The notes under the pieces were generated by a model, which was given only the letters and a program-made list of their open reading frames with translations, was not told where the DNA came from and did no database searches. From Cunninghamia lanceolata (Eukaryota; Streptophyta; Pinopsida; Cupressales; Cupressaceae), in the NCBI GenBank assembly GCA_027924645.1, contig BSBN01001017.1:3622501-3686500 (forward strand): a stretch of DNA of 64,000 nt. The letters run 5' to 3'. This document shows, piece after piece, positions 21,182-31,724 of the stretch. Numbering within the stretch: the first letter of the stretch is position 1; every line of letters starts with the position of its first letter. Both the position numbers and the translations under genes were made by a program.

Positions 21182-23038
21182 TGTGATGTTCCCTTCTCAA
21201 GCCTAACCAGTTGTGGGTTCGATAGCCTATTTCCTTGAGTTTTGGTAGGCTATGTGGTATGGTAAGGGACTCCATGTTTGTAGAGATCGCGGGTTCAGTT
21301 ATTTTTGGTTTCAGTTGATGGCATTGAGTTCAGTTGAGGTTCAGGATTGCAGTGCAGCTTTCAAAAGTTTTTTCCGCTTCTCGGATTGCTTTCCAAACTT
21401 CTTGGAGAAGCCGTCTATTTTTAGAAAGTCATCTAGATGGCATCATTCTTCATCTCAAACTTCCTAGAGTACGTTGGTATAGTTTATTTTGCAATTTGAT
21501 CATGTTTGGGATTTTCTGTATAGTTGGGTGTATTAATGAGCTATTTAATTATTATTTGCACTTTTGTCTTCAAAGGATGGAAATAATTAAAAGTGCCTAA
21601 GTGTTATAACTCATTTGAAAGGGTAGAAGATATTCTAATTATTTAAGCACTTAAAAGTGAGCGCTCAAGTTGCGAAAAGAGAAATAATTAAGTTGGCGGA
21701 AAAAGGTAATTATTTCCAAGAAATAATTATTTTCTTCTGTAACTTACAAAATGCCTATATCAGGAGGATGAAAGCTCATTGTTTTCTTTATGCTATTGAT
21801 TTTGGCACTGTTGTGTTGTTCAATTGAACCTGTGTGTTCTTCCTTCCCTTCTTGAGGACGTCAACCCTCTAGAAGATCAGTTTCGGTGATCAGAGATCCA
21901 CCCTAGCTGGTTCAAAGTGATTTCATTCAGGAATCACACTGAGCTTAATGGATTTTGATGTTTTCTGAAGATTTTGGATTGGAAATTGATGTGATTTTAT
22001 TTGTTTAGTTTATTGGAATGATCTAATGATTGTTGGCATGGAGTTTGGCATTCTTGAGGGCAGGTCGTACCATTCCAGACCGTACCTGTGCAACCTGGGC
22101 GCTCGATTTTGGATCAGTATTAAGTGTTTTTTCTTGCAATAAAATTAAGGATAATTTTCCTTATGCTTGGGCACCAACATTGATCAATTTTGTCAGAAGT
22201 TTGATGCAGATTTTATGACCCTATGGCAAGCCGTACATTCATAGCAGGTCGTACCAGCATGCAGGGGAGGCGTGAGATCTTAGAGGGAAATCGCCTTGTT
22301 TTGGAAGCATAAAACACTTGTTTGGGAGGCGTCAATGTTAGTAGAAAACATTGCCATGAGTTCGGAGGAGGGTAAAATCTGGGACTGATGTTGAGTTTAT
22401 TCATTGCTGTCATAAAAGTTTCAGACCTGCAACAGTGCTACAGCAGTGACAGAATGGTCATCAATCAAGGCTTCCTTCATAGTTTCTCGTTTGACATATT
22501 TTGGTGTTCAATTTGCACAGATAGCATGTATTTCCTTTCATTATTTATGAGATTTCTAACTGGTTGCAGCAGTGCCAACAAGTGGAAATCAGGGTTACTG
22601 AATGAATTTGCAGCCTATACCTTTCATTGTGAACATTTAATTTATTGCAATCTTTTATTGTAACCCCTGGATGGTATGACTACTAGTGTGGACTATGAGA
22701 ATTATGTTTTAATTGCTTACCCCACTCAATAAGTGGCTCTATTGTTGGCTTCCCGTTGAATAAGCGGAAGTGCCTTGTTTATTAAGTTCATTCTCCCACT
22801 GAATAAGTGGTGTATTCCCACTGAATATGTGGATGCCCGCTGAATAAGCGGAAGTTGTATTTGTTTCCTTGCAAATCATTATATTTGTTAATTTGAAGCA
22901 CTTGTATGCTCTCACCTCGCCCATTTTGGGAACTTGGTGATCAGAAAGGTGTGGAGGAGTTCATGTTTGCATCTTATTTGCTAACATTGTTTGTTAGTGT
23001 TGGGAAATCAAAAACAAAATTTGGGGTAGAACATTACA
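21182..23038 (+). mobile_element. solo LTR, 1.86 kb
   Basis: TGTGATGTTCCC at 21182 and GTAGAACATTACA ending 23038, flanked by aaaaa on both sides (a weak TSD because the site is A-rich, but the surrounding repeat array is clearly split). The start resembles the LTR starts of the chromoviruses, giving plus orientation. No coding capacity. Confidence 0.75.
22722..22851 (+). repeat. five related mini-hairpins (CCRCTGAATAAGYGG)
   Basis: Copies at 22722, 22753, 22796, 22818 and 22837. Stems are ccact/agtgg in three copies (one reduced to ccac/gtgg) and ccgct/agcgg or ccgtt/agcgg in two, around a gaata-type loop. The changes are largely compensatory. Located in the downstream part of a solo LTR. 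Confidence 0.75.
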
Positions 23039-23650
23039 AAAAATATATCAAAAAGGACTTTAAGTGATTGGGTGCACCCAGAAGGTTTCTAGTGTCAAAA
23101 TACAAATGGAAGGAAAAGTGCATTCCTTCTCTCAAGCATGCCCCTAGTCACTCAGATGTCAAGATGTCAAATGCAAAAACATTAGACAAAGTGCTTCCAA
23201 GTTCCTTAGGCACCTTTGGGAGGGTTTAGTTGTCAAAAAGCAAGTTGGAAATGTGCGTGACGACTAAAAAGTATGCCTTCTATGCATAGGAGTCAAGGTT
23301 TCATCTTCAATACACTAAAGGAAACCACTGGAGCAAGTTTCTTAGCACCCTCATAGCAGATTCTTCAAGCTTAATCACACTTATCCAAGGATCAACACTT
23401 GTTTCCATTATTCTAGCATCTGGAGCACCCTTCGTGATAACCTTATCATTTCCTTCACTCTTCATCCAAGGCACTTCAAGATGGATGATTTGTCATGAAA
23501 AAGGCCTTCATCAAGGATAAGGTTCAAGGCACCAAACACTGAATTACACCAATTTCCAGAAAAGGGGCCAAATTCAAGTCACCAAGATTCCTTGGTGAAT
23601 CATCAAATGGTCATTAGAGTTTCATGATTTCTTTAGAGGGTACAACATGA
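23039..23650. repeat. 'gtcaa' repeat region (right part)
   Basis: Continuation of 20341-21181 beyond the solo LTR, with 'gatgtcaagatgtcaa' and 'gcaccc' units fading out by about 23300. No gene; the rest is AT-rich unique-looking sequence. Confidence 0.55.
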
Positions 23651-25028
23651 TCAAAACAAAGAAGACCAAATTGAAATCTATTTGAACATTTCTTGATTTA
23701 GATATTGAATTTGTGGACCAAATTGTATATTAAGCTTGCTTTGTGTGCAAGCAAATTATTCATAACATAAAAGTCCTAGTTAACTTTTTCAATATTTTTC
23801 ATGCAAAAGCTTGTAAACTCTTAGAAATAAGTGTTTTTGGCACTTGTATTTTTCATGGAATGGTAATTTTATGCCTACTTGCTGCTAAGGTTATTGTTCA
23901 AGCTTTTGTGTTGTTTAGGTAGATTGAATAGCTTTGTGTGGGATTGCAAGCTTCGCATTGTTGTTTTCACAGAAGTAGGTAATTAATGCCTTGTATGCAA
24001 TTTCCCTTTGTTCAATTTGCTGATTCATGTGTATGCTGCTCTAAATCTAATTCCAGTTTGTACTCATGTCTTCTAGTGTCTTCTTTTAGGTAGATAGCAT
24101 GTACATTTGTAGGTTATTGTAGATGGTTACTTTCAAGCAAAAGATATGACATCTCTCACCTGAAGTAGAAGTGTTAATAAGACTTGTGCCCTTACCCAAG
24201 AACAAAAACACAGGTAATTTCCTTAGTTTGTATGCAATGCCTATTCAAAACCCCAAGATTTAGCTTGTAGATATTGTAAAAAGCTAGAAGTTGTATCCTT
24301 AGGTCCTAAGATTAGTTTTGTTTTCTGTTACAAGGGAACTTCCCCTTTAATTTAGAGAAAGGCTTATCCTTACATGATGTTCTGTTTTGTGGTGTACCGT
24401 GTACTGAAAGGTGCAAATTAAATCACAAAGAGTGTAGAGACAAAGAGTGAGTATTTCAAGACGGATATTATTGTAGCATGCTTTATCTATGCTCTTTGTA
24501 ACTATTTTGGCCAAAGGAAACAGAGAAGACTAAGCTATTGCCACTTCTAGCCGGTTTTCCCACATTGGCGATTCCAAGTTAAAACCTTTGTGTCAATCTT
24601 GTTTGTGGTTAATGTTTCTTCTTGTTTTCATCTTGTTTCAGGTAACTACAACATTGTTTCATTTTCAGCAACTAAAGAACTCTAATTCCAGCTCTTTACA
24701 CATCCAATTCTTTGTCAATTTGATGTTAATTCAAGTAGGACAGCATTTATAACTGTAAATTTCTAGTAACAATTGAACCTTGGGAGATTACAGATTACTT
24801 CCAATTCTAATGACTTATGTTATTGGTTACCAAGCACATTAACATACATGTTTTCTGTATTTCTTTCTATTTATCAAACAACAAAGTGTAATATCTCACC
24901 TGTCGTATATTCCTAATTCAATCCAAAATGGATGATTATAGATGCGACTAGTACATCACTTGGTGCACCTTATCAAAAAAACTGGCAGTATTTGTTACAG
25001 TAATTACACTAGTAAGACATTTGCAAAC
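23651..25028. other. no gene seen; presumed intron or old LTR
   Basis: AT-rich, no open frame of interest. If the amidohydrolase at 25029-26345 is complete, this lies within its next intron on the downstream side. The stretch 24530-24620 has the look of a decayed retroelement LTR end, but no pair or TSD was found. Confidence 0.4.
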
Positions 25029-26345
25029 CTGCATTGAACCAATCACATCATTTGCCCCAAAACGATCAGCTGCTCCAGGTGCCAAATGTTGAGCATGTTC
25101 AATCTGTATTGCATATCCAACCAATCGTAAACATTATCTTGTAACCAATGTTTCTAGATCTTTCAATGTTTATAAAATGGACATATGATAACTATCAAAA
25201 ATTTAATTCCATTTGCTAAAAGGGAACGTCTTCTAAATGATTATTATCTTTGTCCAAGTTTATCTATAAACTACAATTCTAATCGAGACAAAAACAAACA
25301 GATCATTGGGCAGATTGTTGGGTAGAGAAGATATACCCTAAATCTTCTATCTTTCATCCCATTTTTAGAAATCAAGGCTTCATTGATTGAAAGTGCAATG
25401 TCATTTGCTTTATCACCAATTGCATGTATGGCCACCTGTAAAGATCCATGTTGATAAGCATAACAATGTGTCATGCAATTCTTATAAAACAAAAGAGAAT
25501 TTCGTACGAGTACAATTGCAATATGTAGTAGCAAAATATAAACAAACTTGGATTCCAAACTTGTCAGCTTCAAGAACTGTGTCCAAAAGCCAATCTGGAT
25601 TCACCACATGAAGCCCATGATTACTCTCATCATCTGCATAAGCCTGAGTACAACTTTGTTAATTTAGCATTGCTCCATAAACAGAAAGAGCCAAAGGGAA
25701 AATATATAAGCACTTAAATAGAAGGTCAATAATACAGATGCAATTAAAATACAGATTGCCCCTTGTTTCTCATTTGTGAAGGAAGGATTGTTTATTAGGG
25801 GATATATGGAAGGTCAAGAATCATGTTAAAGAGAAATTAAAAACTGTAAGACTTGTAGGAGTCTATTTCTTGTGAAAATGTAGATCAAAACTTTCCTTCA
25901 GAAAGATCCTAGCCCCTTTCGTTAGGAGATTTTACACTGTTTTACATCAGATCTAGCAGCTCATAACATGCCTAGAATAAATGTTTTTAGAAAGAAGTTA
26001 ACTCTTTGCAGGAATGATAGCTCTCCTAGCAATTGTAAGAGACGTTCTCTAACAAAGTGATGTTTTGAAACTTTCCTGTTCTATATGATGTAATATAAGA
26101 TCACTGATTTCATAGAGGAAAAAAGAAGCAATATAACCAAAGTTGATAAAACTTTGTCAATGTTAATACCAATGACATGAGCACAATATCATGGCAAATT
26201 CTTATTAATATCAATAACATGAGCATGATATTGTCACCTCATAAAATAGTGCACTATTTGACCCCAATGATCCATCAGTAAATGCTTTGACACCTCCAAT
26301 GTGAAGCCATTGACTCAGAATTCGGCCAGTGCCTTTGAAAGTATC
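25029..26345 (-). CDS. LAF3: LAF3/YtcJ-like amidohydrolase, four internal exons
   Basis: Four exons on the minus strand: 26238-26345, 25548-25643, 25337-25435 and 25029-25103 (108, 96, 99 and 75 bp). All lengths are divisible by three, all introns phase 0, all borders GT...AG. Translation gives GGVKAFTDGSLGSNSALFYE, then DDESNHGLHV...LEADKFGIQ, then VAIHAIGDKANDIALS, then IEHAQHLAPGAADRFGANDV. This is the metal-dependent hydrolase (YtcJ-type) barrel of plant LAF3 (LONG AFTER FAR-RED 3); the His residues in HAIGD and IEHAQH are conserved positions expected at the metal site. No stops occur. Exons for the N-terminal part (above 26345) and for the C-terminal part (below 25029) are not found, so the gene has very long introns or is a fragment. 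Confidence 0.8.
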
Positions 26346-26729
26346 CTGTCCAACACAAAAACAACTTAAATTTCCCCTAAGAAATTTCTAGTAACTTCAA
26401 AGGATCCACTATTCCTTTGCTACAAAAGTTTACATTTAAAATAATCTCAGATCTTAAACAAAGAAAATTCAAGATAAGAAAACATAATGCCGATACTAGC
26501 AAAATCATATTGCAGAACATCAAAACCAAAAGGATTACAATTTTAAAATATATTTTTTAATGTTGCTTAGATCCCCTTATTGGCAAGCATTGTTAGATGC
26601 AATTACCATAGTTGGTTGAGGGTTCAAAGCCCCTTCTATTGATTATCTGCAAGGCCCCTTCTATTGATTATCTGCAAGGACTGATTTTGACAAAGAAGGT
26701 GGCTTAAGTAAAATCAGTCATTGATAAGC
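26346..26729. other. no gene seen; includes a perfect 25-bp duplication
   Basis: AT-rich, probably intron of the amidohydrolase or flank of the hAT fragment. A 25-bp unit starting gccccttctattg is duplicated head to tail without mismatch at 26629-26653 and 26654-26678. Confidence 0.5.
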
Positions 26730-27361
26730 AGCAGGCTATTGAGAGGAGGAAGGGTTGCATATCATGTCCGATGGAGGGACTGATGGAAAAAATAGGGCAT
26801 TTGCCAAAATTTTTGGTTGTCTTCAGATGGCACACTTTTCTTGAAGTCAATGGATGCCTCATGGAAGATTTAAAAATGCTAATAATTTATGTTGTGATTT
26901 AAAATAAGTTTTGGTGGAGGTGATTGAATAAAAGATGGTACAAGTAGTCACCAAAAACATAGCAAATTATGTTGCTGCAAGTAGGCTACTAATGGAGAGA
27001 CACCCCACCATTTTTTTGACTTCTTGCTCAACTCACCGCATTGTTTAATGTTGGAGAATACTAGAAAAATGGAGTCGGTCAAGCCCAAGTGTGGAGCATG
27101 GCACAACATTTGCAATTATATTTTTAATCAAACATGGGTATTCTCTTTCATGAGAGAGATCACAACTAACAAAGAGCTGAGTCTGACTTGGCATAACCCA
27201 TTTTGAGACCTCATTCATCACCTTGCAGCCTTTGCTACAAGCAAGAAACTTTTTGAAGTGAATGTTTGTCAGTGAGTAGTAGAGCAAATCTTCCTACTCG
27301 AAGACTAATGTTGGGCTTAATGTTGCAGACTAGGTATTTGATGAGATCCATTTTTGGACTC
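26730..27361 (+). pseudogene. hAT transposase, DUF659-type core (left part)
   Basis: Frame-shifted plus-strand translation follows the plant hAT DUF659 pattern: a GC-ISCPMEG start (family: GCTxMSDGW), ANFLVV-like, VVTKN-ANYVAASRLLM, LTALFNVGEY (family: H-x-LMLEDIGK), HNICNYIFNQTWVFSFMREI and NKEL. Stops and frameshifts are present. The coding sequence is cut at 27361 by Element 2 and resumes at 35209. Confidence 0.75.
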
Positions 27362-29242
27362 TGTCATGTCCCCATATTAATCGACTCGACTATGTACTAT
27401 TCATTCAAATTAAAGATTAAATATATTTAAAATATAAATACAAATATAATATATATATATATATATATTAGTTATTATTATAATAAATATATGTAAATAA
27501 ACATAAATATTAAATATCATTATTAATATAAATATCAAAATACAATACATAGTTATAAATATTAATAATTATCATAATATCTATTATTATATTATAATAG
27601 ATATTTAAATATTATAAATAATTGTTCTATGACAATCAAAAGAAACAAAGAAGATTGATATCCTATGCGCGACCCAAGTAATAGAAGGGTATCGAGAGAG
27701 AAGTCATCCACATAAGGAGTCAACAATAAACAATATTTAATATCACTTGCAATGGATCAATTAAGAATCGATAAAGGTGGCGATCATATGAACTTAACAA
27801 GAGCAATCAAAAGGTAATAAAGGTGGCGCCGATTATAAGGTTGAGTTAATAATAATTAAAGATAGCATCTCTTTGAAACAGTGAATCCCATGAAGAAAGT
27901 GACTATTGATAAAAGACACTCGGTCAGAGATATAAAAGGAAAATCGTTGGGCATTGCAATGAAAAAGAATCGAATCCTTCATCAAGCGAACAATCTCATA
28001 AATCATCTAACAACAAAGATTCTTACTTATAAGGAGGAACATCAAAAATCCATCATTCTGCAAGCACATTCCTCGGTCAGCAATATATCAATAATCATTC
28101 ATATTCAGGGGCAGCAAGCAGATATTAAACAATATCTTCAGCAGTCAACCCTGTAAGGTATGTTACCTAACATGAGTCATATGTCTCACATTTGTGTGAT
28201 AGATGAGAAATAGATACTCATAAGAATGCTTGAATCAAACAGCATAGGAATGTTTATCATAGAAATAAGAGTTCATCATAGAATGAGAACGTTTATATAT
28301 GTTAGGATAAGAATGTTTATAGTTCTAATGGCATGAACATATTCCTAACCATAATAGAATAAAAATGCCCATAACATGATAGACTAAGAAAGCTTAGAAT
28401 CATATTAGAATGATGAACATTATTATATGATGCCAAGTAATTAGAATGGCAATTAATGAGATAGTACAAGTTGGGTTCCCGTAGAGGAACAATATGATCA
28501 ATTGTACCATCTCGTGATCCATGGGGATCACGAGATAGTAAGGATAAGTTCTTAAAGGACATGATACATAATTCTAAACATAGAATACCCGGGATAAGAA
28601 TAAGAGCCTCACCATTAATCTATCTATCACCCTACGAGTAAGGTGGTGAGTGAGGGAAGGGCAGTTTAGGATCTAGCACCTAGGTGACTCTCAAGTGGGT
28701 GAAGTATTGCCGGCTGCATAGCGTGAAGCCCCTTGAGCCAAGTGGTGAAGTATCGCCGGCTGCATAGCGTGAAGCCCTTAGGCCAATGGTTGCATAGACC
28801 TAATTATTATGGCTTAACGGTAGGTGACTCTCAAGAGGGTGAAGTATCGCCGGATGTATAGCGTGAAGCCCCTTGAGCCAAGAGGTGAAGAATTGTCGGA
28901 TGTAGCAATGAAACCCTTGGGCCTATGGCAGTGGGTCTCATTATACCAGCACCCTAACGTAACCGTACTCATATGGGGTGGGTGAAGTAGAGTAGATTAA
29001 TGATCAGGCATTAGAAAGACTCTCCCGAGGTATATTTTGGAAATCTCTATATGATAGAAATGAGAAAATGTGAAATGCATATATGTAATGAACTTTGATA
29101 TTGATTATGATTATGTGATTACTAACCCTAATTGCAATATGTTGATATTATAAGGATTTATTGATTACTAATGTTCTCTTTTACAAGTCAAAATTGTGTG
29201 CAAGGTTAAGAAATTTTGAACTGCATAAAAGGGGACATTACA
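27362..29242 (+). repeat. 5' LTR of Element 2
   Basis: TGTCATGTCCCC...GGGGACATTACA, 1,881 bp. Contains a (ta)n stretch near 27445, and near 28690-28930 four variants of a module with 'gtgaagtatcgccgg', 'tgcatagcgtgaagcc' and 'ttgagccaag'. Confidence 0.92.
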
Positions 29243-29244
29243 AG

Positions 29245-29256
29245 TGGTATCAGAGC
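29245..29256 (+). promoter_or_regulatory. PBS of Element 2 (iMet)
   Basis: TGGTATCAGAGC, a perfect match to the initiator methionine tRNA complement, two bases after the 5' LTR. Confidence 0.9.
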
Positions 29257-29276
29257 AGTCATCCTGCCATCCTGTG

Positions 29277-30545
29277 TATACTATGTGTGTCTTACATGTA
29301 TTCAAGTGTATACCTTGTGATTTAAGTGTATTCAAAGGTTTACTTTATGACTTACGTGTATGCTTTGTAACATATATTCATGTGAATACTTTGTGTATCA
29401 CGTGTATTCGCGTGTATGCTTCATACTCATGTGTATACTTGATGACCTTGGGATGGTGGACGGGTCCACGGTGTAGTATGGGATGCACCGAATCCTCTTC
29501 CCAATTGTCCGACAGTATACTTCATTCGAGGGTACTTGTATTCAAGTGTGTACTCCGACTTGACTATATATATTCGAGTGTATGCTCTATGACTTTGCAA
29601 TTGTATTCAAGTGTATACTCCATGACCTTGTATTTGTATTTGAGTGTATACTCTATGATTGTATTTGTATTTTGAGTGTATACTCTATGTTTTGTATTTG
29701 TATTTGAGTGTATACTCTATGGTTGTAATTGTATTTGAGTGTATACTCTATGCTTTGTATTTATATTTGAGTGTATACTCTATGCCTTGTAATTGTATTT
29801 GAGTGTATATTCTATGCTTTGTATTTGTATTTGAGTGTATACTCTATGCTTTCTATTTATATTTGAATTTATACTCTATGCCTTGTAATTGTATTTGAGT
29901 ATGATTGTATTTGTATTTTGAGTGTATACTCTATGGTTGTAATTGTATTTGAGTGTATACTCTATGCTTTGTATTTATTTTTGAGTGTATACTCTATGCC
30001 TTGTATTTGTATTTGATTGTATACTCTATAACTTGTATTTGTATTTGAGTATATATTCTATGACTTGTGATTGTATACTCTATGACTTGTATTCGAGTAA
30101 CTCTGTAATTGTATTTGAGTGTATACTCCATGACTTGTGATTGAATTTATATTTGAGTGCATACTCTATGACTTGTATTTGAGTGTATTCTCTATGACTT
30201 TGTGTATTCAATTGTATACTTTGACTGCATGTATTCGAGTGTATACTCCATGACTTTGTGTGTTCAAATGTATACTACATGATTTATGTGTGTACTCCAT
30301 GACTTATGTATGTTCAAATGCACACTTCCTGACTTACTTGTACTCGTGTATACTTGTGTGTTACATGTATGCTTCATGCCTTATGTATTGCGTTCGTATA
30401 CTTTGTATGCTTCATGCTTTGTGTATCAAGTGTGTGCTATATGTATTACATATCATGTTCATGCTTCGTATACTTTTGTGTATTAAGTATGCTTCATGTA
30501 TTACGTGTATTTATGCTTTTCATATATAATTGTGTGCATATACTT
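29277..30545 (+). repeat. ~32-bp tandem array after the PBS
   Basis: About 35-40 copies of a 31- to 35-bp unit, core 'gagtgtatactctatg' plus 'ctttgtatttgtattt', more diverged toward both ends. The same array, in the same position relative to the LTRs, occurs on the minus strand in Element 3 (54330-55362). Open frames in it (for example 30260-30737) merely reflect lack of stops in the unit. Confidence 0.9.
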
Positions 30546-31689
30546 CAACATGGATCTTCTCTCCGACGGTGCTTTCTAGAGAGCCTCACTCCTCATGATA
30601 TAGACAAAAGTAATTTGCTCTCTCATCATTCTTTCTTGATTAACACAATCATGGTCCACATTCTCAAGACTATTATGTCCTTTGTTATCAATGATAAGAG
30701 TTTACAACAATATAAATGGTTACACTATGGCAGCTAAGATGGCTTAACCATTATCAACCACAAATTTAATTCTTACAAATCCTACTCTAGACATTATGCC
30801 TTGACTTTGAAATGTAAGTGCTAACTTTGCCTCTACTATTATTTCTATCTTTTCATTGGACTGATACACTGAGTGACATTAACCTAACTATTATGTAAAG
30901 ATCTAGCACTATGCTATGTTCAATCAGTTTATGGTAATGCAGTTACCATTAAGTATCTAAGGTAAATTACAATTAGCCTCTAATAGCAAGGTACTCTACT
31001 ATTACCATTAGTCTATTAGACATAACCTTGATTTACAAATAAATTACTTTATTCGTCATTTCACTATGTTCAAATTTCACTATATAGGTATAACAAATCA
31101 CCACCAATCTTCCCATGCAAATTTTGCCTTACCATGACAGCATGCATGGTCAATAAAGAATATCTCAAAGTAAAACAATCACTGTTAAATCCCCATATGG
31201 GCAGTCTAGAACTGATAAAAGATAAAGAGTATAAAGCAACAATACAAACGAGAGACATGACTTGGAGGAACCTAATAATAGATAATAATTCAAGAGAGTG
31301 ACGGGACTTCTCAACCCACTTGACTCTTACAGTGATTACTACTTTGGAATAAGCTTTCATGGACTTCTCATGCACAGAAAAACAATGTCCAAATGCCTTA
31401 CAAGCTCACAAATTCTCTCCTAAATCTTAAAATCCTTGGCAACATAAACTTGGGCTCTTTTGATAAGTATGGATCAATCACATACTGTACAAACCAATCT
31501 AACAACAAATTTCACTAAGTTCACATAATACAGACCTTAACATATTGTGATGTCTCTTTATGCAAGACAAATTTCCTTACAACATATTAAAGTAAAACTA
31601 CAAATACCAATACACGAATCAAAAGAATGGGACGACTCTTCGAAAAGATCGATTAAGGTCCTAATGATTTTTAGAACATCACAATTGTG
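30546..31689 (+). other. non-coding interior of Element 2
   Basis: AT-rich, with no gag, protease, RT or integrase motif in any frame. Short frames (for example 31070-31375 minus) show no family features. Confidence 0.7.
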
Positions 31690-31724
31690 TTGCTTGAGGA
31701 CAAGCAATCTTAAGTGGGGAGGGC
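31690..31724 (+). promoter_or_regulatory. hairpin plus polypurine tract of Element 2
   Basis: TTGCTTGAGGACAAGCAA (31690-31707) is a 6-bp-arm hairpin, followed by AAGTGGGGAGGG (31712-31723) one base before the 3' LTR. The tract primes plus-strand DNA synthesis in LTR elements. Equivalent modules are at 42724-42760, 53109-53145 and 56845-56880. Confidence 0.85.

Noticed and set aside
26600..26640. ggttcaaagcc resembling a tRNA B box
   Set aside because: No A box, acceptor stem or cloverleaf around it.
27881..28156. 91-codon frame, repeated at 32245-32511 (88 codons)
   Set aside because: It lies in the LTR of Element 2 and is duplicated only because the LTR is; no start context, promoter or domain.
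29244..30737. Frames rich in Y, C, V and M
   Set aside because: Translations of the ~32-bp tandem array; same composition in several frames and mirrored at 54400-55375.
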